From contig JAOAPP010000590.1 in NCBI GenBank assembly GCA_025462985.1, forward strand, positions 1 to 6,578: DNA of 6,578 nt. Reading direction: 5' to 3'. Below the pieces are notes generated by a model. The model ran no database searches, was not told the origin of the DNA, and worked only from the letters and a program-made list of their open reading frames with translations. Below, one piece after another: positions 1-6,578 of the stretch. The position numbers and the translations under genes are program-made. How positions within the stretch are numbered: position 1 is the stretch's first letter; each line of letters begins with the position of its first letter. The DNA comes from Bryobacterales bacterium (GTDB lineage Bacteria > Acidobacteriota > Terriglobia > Bryobacterales > Bryobacteraceae).

Positions 1-1083
1 CGCCCAGTGTTGCGCGGTGGTTTGCTTCAGGCGATAGCGGTTGTCGAGTTCGGCCGGGGACTCGTTGAGCCAGACGAGTGTAGATTCAATGCTCGTTGCT
101 GTAGTCGGCAAATCGCCGGACAGCGCGATCATGTCGCCACGAGAAATGTCGATTTCGTCTTTTAGCGTAATCGTGACGGACTGTCCGGAGTGCGCTTCGG
201 GCAGATTACCGTCGAACGTGGCGATGGAGGTCAGCGTGGTCGTCCGGCCGGAAGGAAGAACCGTGACGGCATCGCCCGCCCGAACGCGGCCGGAAGCCAC
301 AGTTCCCGCATATCCGCGAAACTGATGATTGGGCCGCACCACCCTCTGCACGGGAAACCGGAAGGGCGCCCTTTCGGCACGATCACCCACCGGCACGTTT
401 TCCAGATGCTCCAGCAGACTAACGCCGTGAAACCATGGCATGTTCTTGCCACGGGTTACAACGTTGTCGCCAACGAGCGCACTGATTGGGACAAAATACG
501 GCTCAATCGACTGGAACTGCGAGAGAAAGTGCCGGAACTCAGTTTCGATGTGATCGAAGACCTTCTGTTCGTACCCGACCAGGTCCATTTTGTTGATCGC
601 AAACACGACGTGCGGCAAGCCGAGCAGCGAGGAGATATAGGCGTGACGCCGAGATTGCGGCAACAGGCCTTTTCTGGCGTCCACCAGGACGATGGCCAAC
701 TCCGCGGTCGAGGCGCCGGTCACCATATTGCGGGTGTACTGCTCGTGCCCGGGGGTGTCGGCGATGATGAACTTGCGTTTTGGCGTCGCGAAGTAGCGGT
801 AGGCGACGTCGATGGTAATGCCCTGCTCGCGCTCGGCGCGCAACCCGTCGGTCAGGAGGGAGAAGTCGATGGCTCCTGCATTCCGTCCGACGGAGGCTTT
901 GGTCACCGACTCCAATTGATCTTCGTAGACGCTGCGAGAATCGTACAACAAGCGGCCGATGAGGGTCGATTTACCGTCATCCACGCTGCCTGCAGTCGTG
1001 AAGCGGAGCAGATCCTTGGCCTGCTCCTGTTCGAGGAACTCCGCGAAGCTGCCGGGAGCTTCGAGAACAGAAGACGCACTCAC
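1..1083 (-). CDS. cysN: Sulfate adenylyltransferase subunit 1 (CysN), GTPase subunit, C-terminus outside window
   Basis: CysN is the GTPase subunit of ATP sulfurylase. With CysD it makes APS from sulfate and ATP in the cytoplasm, GTP hydrolysis driving the unfavourable reaction. I translated the minus strand from 1083 and found 361 codons without a stop. It shows the elongation-factor-like G domain in order: P-loop GSVDDGKST at residues 32-40, the switch I region REQGITIDVAY at about 85-95, DTPGH at 109-113 and NKMD at 164-167. The beta-barrel domain follows from about residue 235. The start is GTG at 1083, directly after the cysD stop codon, with a strong Shine-Dalgarno nine bases upstream. 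E. coli CysN is about 475 residues, so at least 110 codons lie beyond position 1. Some homologues carry a fused APS kinase (CysNC); that cannot be decided here. Confidence 0.96.
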   Translation of the reverse strand, partial: MSASSVLEAPGSFAEFLEQEQAKDLLRFTTAGSVDDGKSTLIGRLLYDSRSVYEDQLESVTKASVGRNAGAIDFSLLTDGLRAEREQGITIDVAYRYFATPKRKFIIADTPGHEQYTRNMVTGASTAELAIVLVDARKGLLPQSRRHAYISSLLGLPHVVFAINKMDLVGYEQKVFDHIETEFRHFLSQFQSIEPYFVPISALVGDNVVTRGKNMPWFHGVSLLEHLENVPVGDRAERAPFRFPVQRVVRPNHQFRGYAGTVASGRVRAGDAVTVLPSGRTTTLTSIATFDGNLPEAHSGQSVTITLKDEIDISRGDMIALSGDLPTTATSIESTLVWLNESPAELDNRYRLKQTTAQHWA

Positions 1084-1986
1084 CTAGAAATATCCTTCCT
1101 GCTTCTTAATCTCCATCGAGCCTTCCTGGTCATGGTCGATCACCCGGTTCTGACGCTCGGATCGCCGCATCGTAATCAACTCTTCGATGATCTTCGGTAC
1201 GGTATCGGCTTCAGACGCGATAGCCCCGGTGCAGGGGCTACAACCGAGGGATCGCATGCGGCACTTCACCATGCGCGGTTCCTCGCCAGGAAGACGAGGA
1301 ACAAAGGGCTGTTCTATCGGGAGCAAAGAATCGCCTCTGACCAGCATGGGCCGTTCCTTGGCGAAGTAGAGCGGAACGATGGGGATGTTTTCGGCCTGGA
1401 TGTACTGCCAGACGTCCATCTCGGTCCAGTTGGACAAGGGGAATACGCGCAAGCTTTCGCCCGCATGCAGCCGAGTGTTGAATATGTTCCACAATTCGGG
1501 CCGCTGGTTGCGGGGATCCCATTGTCCGCGGGTGTCGCGGAACGAGAAAACACGCTCCTTGGCTCGGGATTTTTCCTCGTCTCGTCTGGCTCCGCCGATC
1601 GCCGCATCGAAACCACCGGCGCGCAGGGCATCCAGCAGCGAAGTGGTCTTCAGGGCGCCGCAGCAGCGCTGGGTTCCCCACGCGAAGGGTGTCGCGCCTT
1701 CCGCCAGAGCAGCCTCGTTCTTGTGCACGATCAGCCTAAGGCCTAGTTCCGCCGTGTATCGGTCCCGGAAGTCGATCATTTCCTTAAACTTATAGCCCGT
1801 GTCGACATGCAGCAGGGGGAATGGGATCTCCCCTGGGAAGAAGGCCTTTTGGGCGAGGCGGATAAGGACGGAAGAGTCCTTACCGATCGAGTAAAGCAGG
1901 ACGGGCCGCTGACACTCGGCGGCAACCTCCCGCATGATGTGTATGCTCTCGGCCTCAAGCTGGCGGAGGTGGCTCGCGGTGCTCAC
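1084..1986 (-). CDS. cysD: Sulfate adenylyltransferase subunit 2 (CysD), catalytic ATP pyrophosphatase subunit
   Basis: CysD is the catalytic subunit of ATP sulfurylase, transferring AMP from ATP to sulfate to give APS and pyrophosphate. The protein closely resembles E. coli Cys[20 protein letters not shown] near the N-terminus, the PP-loop SIGKDSS at residues 33-39, [12 protein letters not shown] at 56-67, [15 protein letters not shown] at 131-145, then [24 protein letters not shown], and a C-terminal [18 protein letters not shown] chose GTG at 1986 (300 residues) because it gives the family length (about 302 in E. coli). The codons between 2040 and 1986 also use G or C at only about half of their third positions, while those after 1986 use them at most. 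The alternative is ATG at 2040 (318 residues); neither has a good Shine-Dalgarno. The open frame continues to 2502, but that part lies antisense to treZ and is not CysD. Cotranscribed with cysN, zero bases between them. Confidence 0.95.
   Translation of the reverse strand: MSTASHLRQLEAESIHIMREVAAECQRPVLLYSIGKDSSVLIRLAQKAFFPGEIPFPLLHVDTGYKFKEMIDFRDRYTAELGLRLIVHKNEAALAEGATPFAWGTQRCCGALKTTSLLDALRAGGFDAAIGGARRDEEKSRAKERVFSFRDTRGQWDPRNQRPELWNIFNTRLHAGESLRVFPLSNWTEMDVWQYIQAENIPIVPLYFAKERPMLVRGDSLLPIEQPFVPRLPGEEPRMVKCRMRSLGCSPCTGAIASEADTVPKIIEELITMRRSERQNRVIDHDQEGSMEIKKQEGYF
1093..1099 (-). promoter_or_regulatory. Shine-Dalgarno of cysN inside the end of cysD
   Basis: On the minus strand GGAAGGA lies nine bases before the GTG at 1083, within the codons for the last residues of CysD (KQEGYF). 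It fixes the cysN start and indicates that cysD and cysN are read from one mRNA. It is the only clear ribosome binding site I can see before any of the four genes. Confidence 0.75.
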
Positions 1987-2121
1987 TACTTCGAAGGTAT
2001 CATGATTAGCCCCTATCTCGATGGAGAATCCCAAAATCATCTTCTGTTGAGAGGAGACGGAAATAGGAAGGCTCTCTGGGGATCTAACTTTGTGTTGATC
2101 GCATGCTTTGATTAAGTAAAT
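1987..2121. promoter_or_regulatory. Divergent promoter region between cysDN and the treZ operon
   Basis: The two gene pairs run apart from here, so both need a promoter in these roughly 135 bases (80 if cysD starts at 2040). The stretch is clearly richer in A and T than the genes beside it, most of all at 2101-2121. For the plus strand the best sigma-70-like match I see is TTGATC at 2095-2100 and TAAATA at 2117-2122, 16 bases apart. It is weak and overlaps the first treZ ATG. I found no convincing minus-strand promoter, riboswitch fold or operator palindrome. Confidence 0.45.
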
Positions 2122-4038
2122 ATGCGTATGACTTTCGCCCAAATCAGTAACCACGCGATGCCCATCGGTGCTGAGCCCGTCCCCGAAAGTAAGGGCACGC
2201 AGTTTCGTGTCTGGGCGATAGACCGCAAATCGGTTGAAGTAGTTTTTCCGGACGCACGCCCTCCTGTTCCCCTTGCTCCCGAAGGCGATGGATACTTCGC
2301 CGGCTTTGCGCCGGACGTGGCGGCCGGAGCTTTGTACAAATATCGGGTGGATGGCGGTGACGCTTTCCCGGATCCGGCCTCCCGTTTTCAGCCAAACGGG
2401 CCGCATGGCTTTTCTTGCGTTGTCGACCCGAAAGCGTTCGAGTGGACCGATAGCGCGTGGCAGGGCATTCCGATAGAAGGCCAAGTGATCTACGAGCTGC
2501 ACCTAGGCACCTTCACGAAGGAGGGGACGTGGGCGGCGGCGTCCGAGCGGCTTGAGTACCTGCGCGATACCGGAATCACCGTGATCGAAGTGATGCCTGT
2601 CGCCGACTTTCCGGGCAAATTTGGCTGGGGCTATGACGGCGTGCTGCCTTACGCTCCGGTCGCGCTTTATGGAACGCCAGATGACATGCGGCGCTTTGTA
2701 GACCGGGCACATTCGCTGGGCATCGGAGTGATACTCGACGTCGTTTATAACCACCTTGGGCCCGACGGCAACTACCTGAAGGAGTTTTCAGAAGCTTACT
2801 TCAGCAAGAAACATACGACTGACTGGGGCCAGGGATTGAACTTCGACGACGAGCCGTGCGTGCCCGTGAGAGAGTTCTTCCGCGAGAACGCCGCTTACTG
2901 GATACGCGAGTTTCACCTGGACGGTTTGCGGCTGGATGCAACCCAGGATATCCACGACGAATCCAAGCGGCACATTCTGGCCGAGATGAGCGAGGCGGTC
3001 CGGCGGGCGGCGGGACAGAGGTCAGTCATTCTCGTGGGTGAGAACGAACCGCAGCAAACAGTGCTGATGAAGCCGGTTTCGGAAGGCGGCTGCGGGCTGG
3101 ATGCGCTCTGGAACGACGACTTCCATCATTCGGCGATGGTGGCTCTGACGGCAAAGGCGGACGCGTATTACACCGACTATCGCGGGACGGCACAGGAGTT
3201 TGTTTCGGCGCTGAAATACGGCTACTTGTATCAGGGGCAGTGGTATCAATGGCAAAAGAAACGCAGAGGAGCTCCGACTTTCGGGATGCCGCGCCCGGGG
3301 ATGGTGACCTTCATTCAGAATCATGACCAGGTTGCCAACTCAGGGCGCGGACAGCGAGCGCATGCTCTCACGTCACCCGGGAAATACAAGGCGCTTACGG
3401 CCGTTATGCTGTTGGGACCCGGCACGCCGATGCTGTTTCAGGGTCAGGAGTTTGCGGCATCCACTCCATTTCTGTTTTTCGCAGATCACAAGCCGGAGTT
3501 GGCCAAGCTGGTTCACGAAGGTCGGGTCGAGTTCCTGAGGCAGTGGCGCTCACTCAAGCTGCCGGAGATGACGCCATGTTTTGCGGAACCCGGCCAGCCG
3601 GCCACTTTCGAGCGGTGCAAGCTCGACTTCCAGGAGGTCGAGAGGCATGCCCCGATTTACGCTCTTCATCGGGACCTGCTGCGGGTACGACGCCAGGATC
3701 CGGTCATCTCGAGACAGGGGGCGGATGGAATCGACGGGGCGGTGCTGGGCCCGTATTGTTTCCTGATTCGCTATTTTTCTCCCAATCACGACCGCGACCG
3801 CCTGTTATTGGTTAATCTGGGGACAGACTTGCAGTTGAATCCGGCACCGGAACCGCTGCTGGCCCCCCCACCCGAGATGCGATGGGAAAAACTGTGGTCC
3901 ACAGACGATCCAGAATACGGAGGCTGCGGAACGCCGCCACTCGATATTGAAGAAAACTGGCATATTCCCGGCGAAGCGGCCGTCCTTATACATCCGGTCC
4001 CGTTCGGTGCAACAGCAGCTTCAAAGCATAAGCGATGA
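2122..4038 (+). CDS. treZ: Malto-oligosyltrehalose trehalohydrolase (TreZ), GH13
   Basis: TreZ (EC 3.2.1.141) cuts the alpha-1,4 bond next to the terminal trehalosyl unit of malto-oligosyltrehalose, freeing trehalose; TreY makes its substrate. The 638 residues show an N-terminal beta domain (about 13-105), an alpha-amylase barrel (about 120-480) and a C-terminal beta domain (about 540-628). GH13 regions are visible: DVVYNH 206-211, GLRLDAT with nucleophile D272, VGEN with probable acid/base E307, and FIQNHD with D402. TreZ-specific stretches are [16 protein letters not shown] (125-140), WNDDFHH (330-336) and [18 protein letters not shown] (445-462), which separate it from branching or isoamylase-type enzymes. 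No signal peptide is seen, so it is probably cytoplasmic. The start is uncertain: ATG at 2122, 2128 or 2158 (MPIGAEP) are all possible and none has a good Shine-Dalgarno. The stop overlaps the next gene by ATGA. Confidence 0.95.
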   Translation: MRMTFAQISNHAMPIGAEPVPESKGTQFRVWAIDRKSVEVVFPDARPPVPLAPEGDGYFAGFAPDVAAGALYKYRVDGGDAFPDPASRFQPNGPHGFSCVVDPKAFEWTDSAWQGIPIEGQVIYELHLGTFTKEGTWAAASERLEYLRDTGITVIEVMPVADFPGKFGWGYDGVLPYAPVALYGTPDDMRRFVDRAHSLGIGVILDVVYNHLGPDGNYLKEFSEAYFSKKHTTDWGQGLNFDDEPCVPVREFFRENAAYWIREFHLDGLRLDATQDIHDESKRHILAEMSEAVRRAAGQRSVILVGENEPQQTVLMKPVSEGGCGLDALWNDDFHHSAMVALTAKADAYYTDYRGTAQEFVSALKYGYLYQGQWYQWQKKRRGAPTFGMPRPGMVTFIQNHDQVANSGRGQRAHALTSPGKYKALTAVMLLGPGTPMLFQGQEFAASTPFLFFADHKPELAKLVHEGRVEFLRQWRSLKLPEMTPCFAEPGQPATFERCKLDFQEVERHAPIYALHRDLLRVRRQDPVISRQGADGIDGAVLGPYCFLIRYFSPNHDRDRLLLVNLGTDLQLNPAPEPLLAPPPEMRWEKLWSTDDPEYGGCGTPPLDIEENWHIPGEAAVLIHPVPFGATAASKHKR

Positions 4039-6128
4039 ACTCCAATTTCCGACGTAATCCCAATGATCCTTTGACCGGTGAGGTCCAGCGCCAGCTCAAA
4101 GAAACTGAATGGCTGGTGACGAACGGTCTCGGCGGCTATGCTTCCGGAACAGTGAGCGGCGCTCTCACAAGAGTTTTCCACGGATACCTGATCGCGGCGC
4201 TTCCCACTCCGCATGGCCGCACGATGATTCTGAACGATCTGATCGAGCACCTGGTGCTGCCGGACGGCACTCGTGTCCGGTTGACCAGTCAACCTACGGC
4301 CGAAGGCGAGGATGTCGAGGGCACTCAGTATCTGACCGGCTTTCGGCTGGAAAAAGGGCTTCCGGTCTGGACGTACGAGATCAACAACCTGACGCTTGAA
4401 AAGCGACTGGTTGTGCCGCACCGGCAGAACACTGTGTATGTGACGTATCAAGTCGTGTACGGAACGGGATCAGTCCATCTGGAAGTTCGGCCTGCTGTGA
4501 ACATGCGCGGGCACGAAGCGCCCGTGAGCACCCCGGTAACGCCCTATTCGCTGGAAGTTCGGGAAAGCCGGTACGAGTTGAAGAAGTCGGGGCAGGATCT
4601 TCCCCCGTTGCGCATGACCTGGCAGGGAAACGAGGCAATCTTTGCAATCGATTTCCAGACAACCAAGGATTTGATTTATGACGTCGAGAAGAGCCGCGGC
4701 TACTCCTATCGGGGCGATCTGTGGAGTCCGGGATATTTCTCGGTCGAAGTCAGTCCGCGCGATGAAGCGACATTCGTAGCGTCGGTGGAGAGCTGGGACG
4801 TCGCTTTGGCTCTGAGTCCACAGCAGGCTTGGGACGCCGAAGGGGAACGTAAGCGGCGGCTGCTGCTCGAGGCGCACCCTGCGATCTGCACAGAAGAGTG
4901 CAGAGACCTGATCTGGGCCGCCGATCAATTCGTGTTCGTTCCAGTCGGCAGGCGAGAAGACACCGCGCGGGCCCGCGCGGCCGGCGACGAGATCCGCAGC
5001 GTTATTGCGGGCTACCACTGGTTCACGGACTGGGGCCGGGACACGATGATCAGCCTGGAAGGGCTGACGCTGTCAACAGGCAGAGAAGTGGAAGCCAGCT
5101 ACATCCTGCGGACTTTTGCGCACTACATCAAAGACGGGCTGATTCCCAACATGTTCCCGGAAGGGAAGTCGGACGGTCTATATCACACGGCCGATGCGAC
5201 ACTTTGGTTCTTTCACGCACTGGAGCGCTATATGCAGCGGACGAACGACGAGCATTTGCTTGCTCAACTGCTGCCGCGATTACTGGATATCGTCGGTCAC
5301 CACTTGCGTGGAACGCACTTCAACATTCACGTGGATCCGTCCGATGGGCTGCTGGTGGAAGGACAAGAGGATTACCAGCTGACCTGGATGGACGCCAAGG
5401 TAGATGGCTGGGTTGTGACGCCCCGGTGGGGCAAAGCGGTTGAGATCAATGCGCTTTGGTACAACGCACTGTGTCTGCTGGAAAACTGGCTCCGCCAGGC
5501 AAAACGAACGCAGGAGGCCGATGGAATTGCGGAGCATGCGCAGCGGTGCAGGAAGTCGTTCAACAAGCGTTTCTGGTATGAGAAGGGCGGCTATCTCTAC
5601 GACGTCGTCGATCAGCCGAATGGCGAGGGCAACGATGCGAAGTGCCGCCCGAACCAGATATTTTCAATCTCTCTCGACTACCCGATTCTGGAGGAGTCCA
5701 GGTGGGAGGCGGTCCTGAAGGTTGTGCAGCAGAGACTGCTGACGCCGGTGGGCCTGCGCTCGCTTGCTCCCGGTGAACCGGACTACAAGCCTTACTATGA
5801 CGGGGATCTCCGTTCGCGGGATGCGGCTTACCATGAGGGGACGGTCTGGGCCTGGCTGATCGGACCATTCATTGATGCGTGGCTGAAGGTGTACCCGAAA
5901 GACGTGGAGACGGCGGAAGGCTTTTTGTACGGGTTCCAGGATCATTTGAACTCGGCCTGTGTGGGGTCGATCAGCGAAATTTTCGATGCCGAACCACCGT
6001 TTAAGCCACGCGGATGCTGTGCCCAGGCGTGGAGCGTGGCCGAAGTGCTGCGGTGCCACGTGAATACCCGCGGAATTGTGAAGGGGTCGAAGCCGATCCC
6101 ATCGTTGGTCGGAGCGGGCGTGGAGTAG
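4035..6128 (+). CDS. Glycogen debranching enzyme, amylo-alpha-1,6-glucosidase type (GH133)
   Basis: The product, 697 residues, is predicted to hydrolyse alpha-1,6-linked glucose at branch points of glycogen or related glucan. An N-terminal substrate-binding domain (about 15-255) begins with WLVTNGLGGYASGTVSGALTRVFHG at 26-50, typical of the bacterial and archaeal form. A C-terminal (alpha/alpha)6 catalytic domain (about 285-675) carries YHWFTDWGRDTMISLEG (327-343), MFPEGKSDGLYHTADATLWFF (373-393), LTWMDAKVDG (449-458), YHEGTVWAWLIGPF (599-612) and SEIFDAEPPFKPRGCCAQAWS (647-667). By analogy with related debranching enzymes, D453 and E648 are the likely catalytic acids. Unlike eukaryotic debranching enzyme there is no amylase-type transferase half, so it would act alone or with separate transferases. 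The ATG overlaps the treZ stop and no Shine-Dalgarno is seen, which points to translation coupled to treZ. No signal peptide. It is not GlgX, which belongs to GH13. Confidence 0.94.
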   Translation: MNSNFRRNPNDPLTGEVQRQLKETEWLVTNGLGGYASGTVSGALTRVFHGYLIAALPTPHGRTMILNDLIEHLVLPDGTRVRLTSQPTAEGEDVEGTQYLTGFRLEKGLPVWTYEINNLTLEKRLVVPHRQNTVYVTYQVVYGTGSVHLEVRPAVNMRGHEAPVSTPVTPYSLEVRESRYELKKSGQDLPPLRMTWQGNEAIFAIDFQTTKDLIYDVEKSRGYSYRGDLWSPGYFSVEVSPRDEATFVASVESWDVALALSPQQAWDAEGERKRRLLLEAHPAICTEECRDLIWAADQFVFVPVGRREDTARARAAGDEIRSVIAGYHWFTDWGRDTMISLEGLTLSTGREVEASYILRTFAHYIKDGLIPNMFPEGKSDGLYHTADATLWFFHALERYMQRTNDEHLLAQLLPRLLDIVGHHLRGTHFNIHVDPSDGLLVEGQEDYQLTWMDAKVDGWVVTPRWGKAVEINALWYNALCLLENWLRQAKRTQEADGIAEHAQRCRKSFNKRFWYEKGGYLYDVVDQPNGEGNDAKCRPNQIFSISLDYPILEESRWEAVLKVVQQRLLTPVGLRSLAPGEPDYKPYYDGDLRSRDAAYHEGTVWAWLIGPFIDAWLKVYPKDVETAEGFLYGFQDHLNSACVGSISEIFDAEPPFKPRGCCAQAWSVAEVLRCHVNTRGIVKGSKPIPSLVGAGVE

Positions 6129-6284
6129 CGGCGCGGCCGGCGTGACACATGTCCGTGAGAAGTGCGTCATCGACCGCCAGTACAGGTGCGACTAAGTCAC
6201 GGTTAAGGTCGGTTCAACTCGAAGATGTGGGGACGTTGATCAGCAACTTCAATTTACAGCCGCGTCGGTTCGGGATCATCAATG

Positions 6285-6296
6285 TCGAACCGAATC
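6285..6296 (+). repeat. TCGAACCGA motif copy 1 (12-base version)
   Basis: TCGAACCGAATC occurs here and again, identical over 12 bases, at 6397-6408. Its first eight-base core also pairs with TCGGTTCG at 6265-6272 across a 13-base loop, so this copy could form an 8-bp stem. Function unknown. Confidence 0.6.
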
Positions 6297-6396
6297 ACGG
6301 ACAGGATCATGGCGCGAACACTCACGCGGGGTGGTCTGCCCTCACCGACATGTCCACATTTCGGGCATTTAAAAAGCGGAGAACGGATCCGTCTCT

Positions 6397-6408
6397 TCGA
6401 ACCGAATC
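6397..6408 (+). repeat. TCGAACCGA motif copy 2 (12-base version)
   Basis: This is a second identical copy of the 12-base sequence at 6285-6296, same orientation, starting 112 bases later. The 10-base palindrome ACGGATCCGT (6383-6392) lies just before it. Function unknown. Confidence 0.6.
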
Positions 6409-6472
6409 CGTTGAGGATCACCGGCCGCCATTATGTTCGAATACGGTCTCGCGCACCCATCACTGACGTGTC

Positions 6473-6493
6473 CGGAAAAGCTCAGCTTTTCTG
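6473..6493 (-). terminator. Small hairpin, possible terminator of the right-edge gene
   Basis: GAAAAGC (6475-6481) and GCTTTTC (6485-6491) pair perfectly across a three-base loop; a G-T and a C-G pair can extend the stem to nine. Read on the minus strand it lies 11 bases after the TAG at 6507-6505, the usual place for a terminator. The stem is AT-rich and no U-tract follows it, only the TTTT inside the second arm, so it is a weak candidate. It is about 345 bases after the debranching gene, too far to be an obvious terminator for that operon. Confidence 0.3.
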
Positions 6494-6504
6494 ACTCCGC
6501 CGCG

Positions 6505-6578
6505 CTAGTCGGTTCGAAACCGGAATGCCACGAAATAGTCGACCAGGAATTCCGGTAGCATGACATAACCGAGACGGA
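6505..6578 (-). CDS. Possible C-terminal end of an unknown protein entering from the right
   Basis: On the minus strand an open frame enters at the window edge and ends at TAG 6507-6505, giving 23 complete codons that end in LPEFLVDYFVAFRFRTD. About 60 percent of third positions are G or C, and a hairpin follows 11 bases after the stop. These two points make a real gene end plausible. The fragment is too short to recognise and I assign no function. A frame this short can also stay open by chance. Confidence 0.25.
   Translation of the reverse strand, partial: RLGYVMLPEFLVDYFVAFRFRTD
6509..6517 (-). repeat. TCGAACCGA motif copy 3 (inverted, 9-base version)
   Basis: TCGGTTCGA on the plus strand is the reverse complement of TCGAACCGA. 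It starts 112 bases after copy 2. It directly precedes, on the plus strand, the reverse complement of the last codons of the possible minus-strand gene, so it may simply be coding sequence there. Confidence 0.5.

Larger units (their letters stand above)
6129..6578. other. 450-base stretch without a confident gene
   Basis: After the debranching enzyme no reading frame resembles a known protein. The longest, 6149-6466 on the plus strand (105 codons), starts 20 bases after the previous stop without a Shine-Dalgarno. It uses codons rare in the neighbours (AGA, AGG, TTA), has a low-complexity start, and is crossed by competing frames on both strands, so I do not call it. A 55-codon minus-strand frame (6254-6421) has a CPKCGH motif but nothing else to support it. 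What does stand out is a repeated short motif, a hairpin at 6473-6493 and a possible gene end at the right edge. No intrinsic terminator with a U-tract follows the debranching gene. Confidence 0.6.

Noticed and set aside
190..1746. A 518-codon open frame on the plus strand
   Set aside because: It lies entirely antisense to cysN and cysD, whose motifs are unmistakable. Its sequence resembles no protein I know, and long antisense frames are expected in GC-rich genes with biased third positions.
1987..2502. N-terminal extension of the CysD frame up to ATG 2502
   Set aside because: The extension runs antisense through the first 380 bases of treZ and across the intergenic gap. It would add about 170 residues with no counterpart in CysD.
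2122..4038. Calling the GH13 gene a glycogen branching enzyme (GlgB) or isoamylase-type debrancher (GlgX)
   Set aside because: WNDDFHH and the [12 protein letters not shown] block followed by [11 protein letters not shown] are the TreZ pattern, so TreZ fits better than either alternative.
6235..6247. Near-palindrome GTTGATCAGCAAC as a terminator or operator
   Set aside because: The paired arms are only four bases, with no U-tract and no second copy; such short matches are common by chance.
6149..6466. A 105-codon plus-strand frame after the debranching gene
   Set aside because: It has no Shine-Dalgarno, atypical codons, no recognisable domain and competing frames on the other strand; composition alone does not support coding.
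6440..6535. A tRNA, because GGTTCGAAACC near 6511 looks like a T-arm
   Set aside because: Only about four T-stem pairs form. The 7-base acceptor partner expected some 70 bases upstream is missing, and no D-arm or anticodon arm is found.

Overview
The window is ordinary bacterial metabolic DNA: four protein-coding genes in two divergent pairs, followed by about 450 bases with no confident gene. It is GC-rich, favours G or C at third codon positions, uses GTG starts, and mostly lacks clear Shine-Dalgarno sites. Together with the gene content (CysD/CysN sulfate activation, TreZ, and an archaeal/bacterial-type glycogen debranching enzyme) this would fit a soil bacterium such as an acidobacterium. 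That placement is inference from general knowledge; nothing in the window proves it.

Left part (1-1986, minus strand): cysD then cysN, the two subunits of ATP sulfurylase. They abut exactly: the TAG stop of cysD touches the GTG start of cysN, and a good Shine-Dalgarno lies inside the end of cysD. Only the first 361 codons of cysN are present. The pair activates sulfate to adenosine 5'-phosphosulfate (APS) for sulfur assimilation.

Middle (1987-2121): a short AT-richer gap between the divergent gene pairs, which must hold the promoters of both.

Right part (2122-6128, plus strand): treZ (malto-oligosyltrehalose trehalohydrolase, GH13) and a GH133 amylo-alpha-1,6-glucosidase that overlap by ATGA and so form a translationally coupled operon. 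The second enzyme removes alpha-1,6 branches from glycogen-like glucan. TreZ releases trehalose from malto-oligosyltrehalose, the product of TreY. Together they suggest a glycogen-to-trehalose route, but TreY itself is not in the window.

Right end (6129-6578): no gene can be called with confidence. The stretch holds several copies of a short TCGAACCGA motif in both orientations, three of them exactly 112 bases apart, plus a small perfect hairpin. It also holds what may be the last 24 codons of a minus-strand gene entering from outside the window. I saw no mobile element, CRISPR array, RNA gene or new defence-like system. The least explained piece is this 3' tail.
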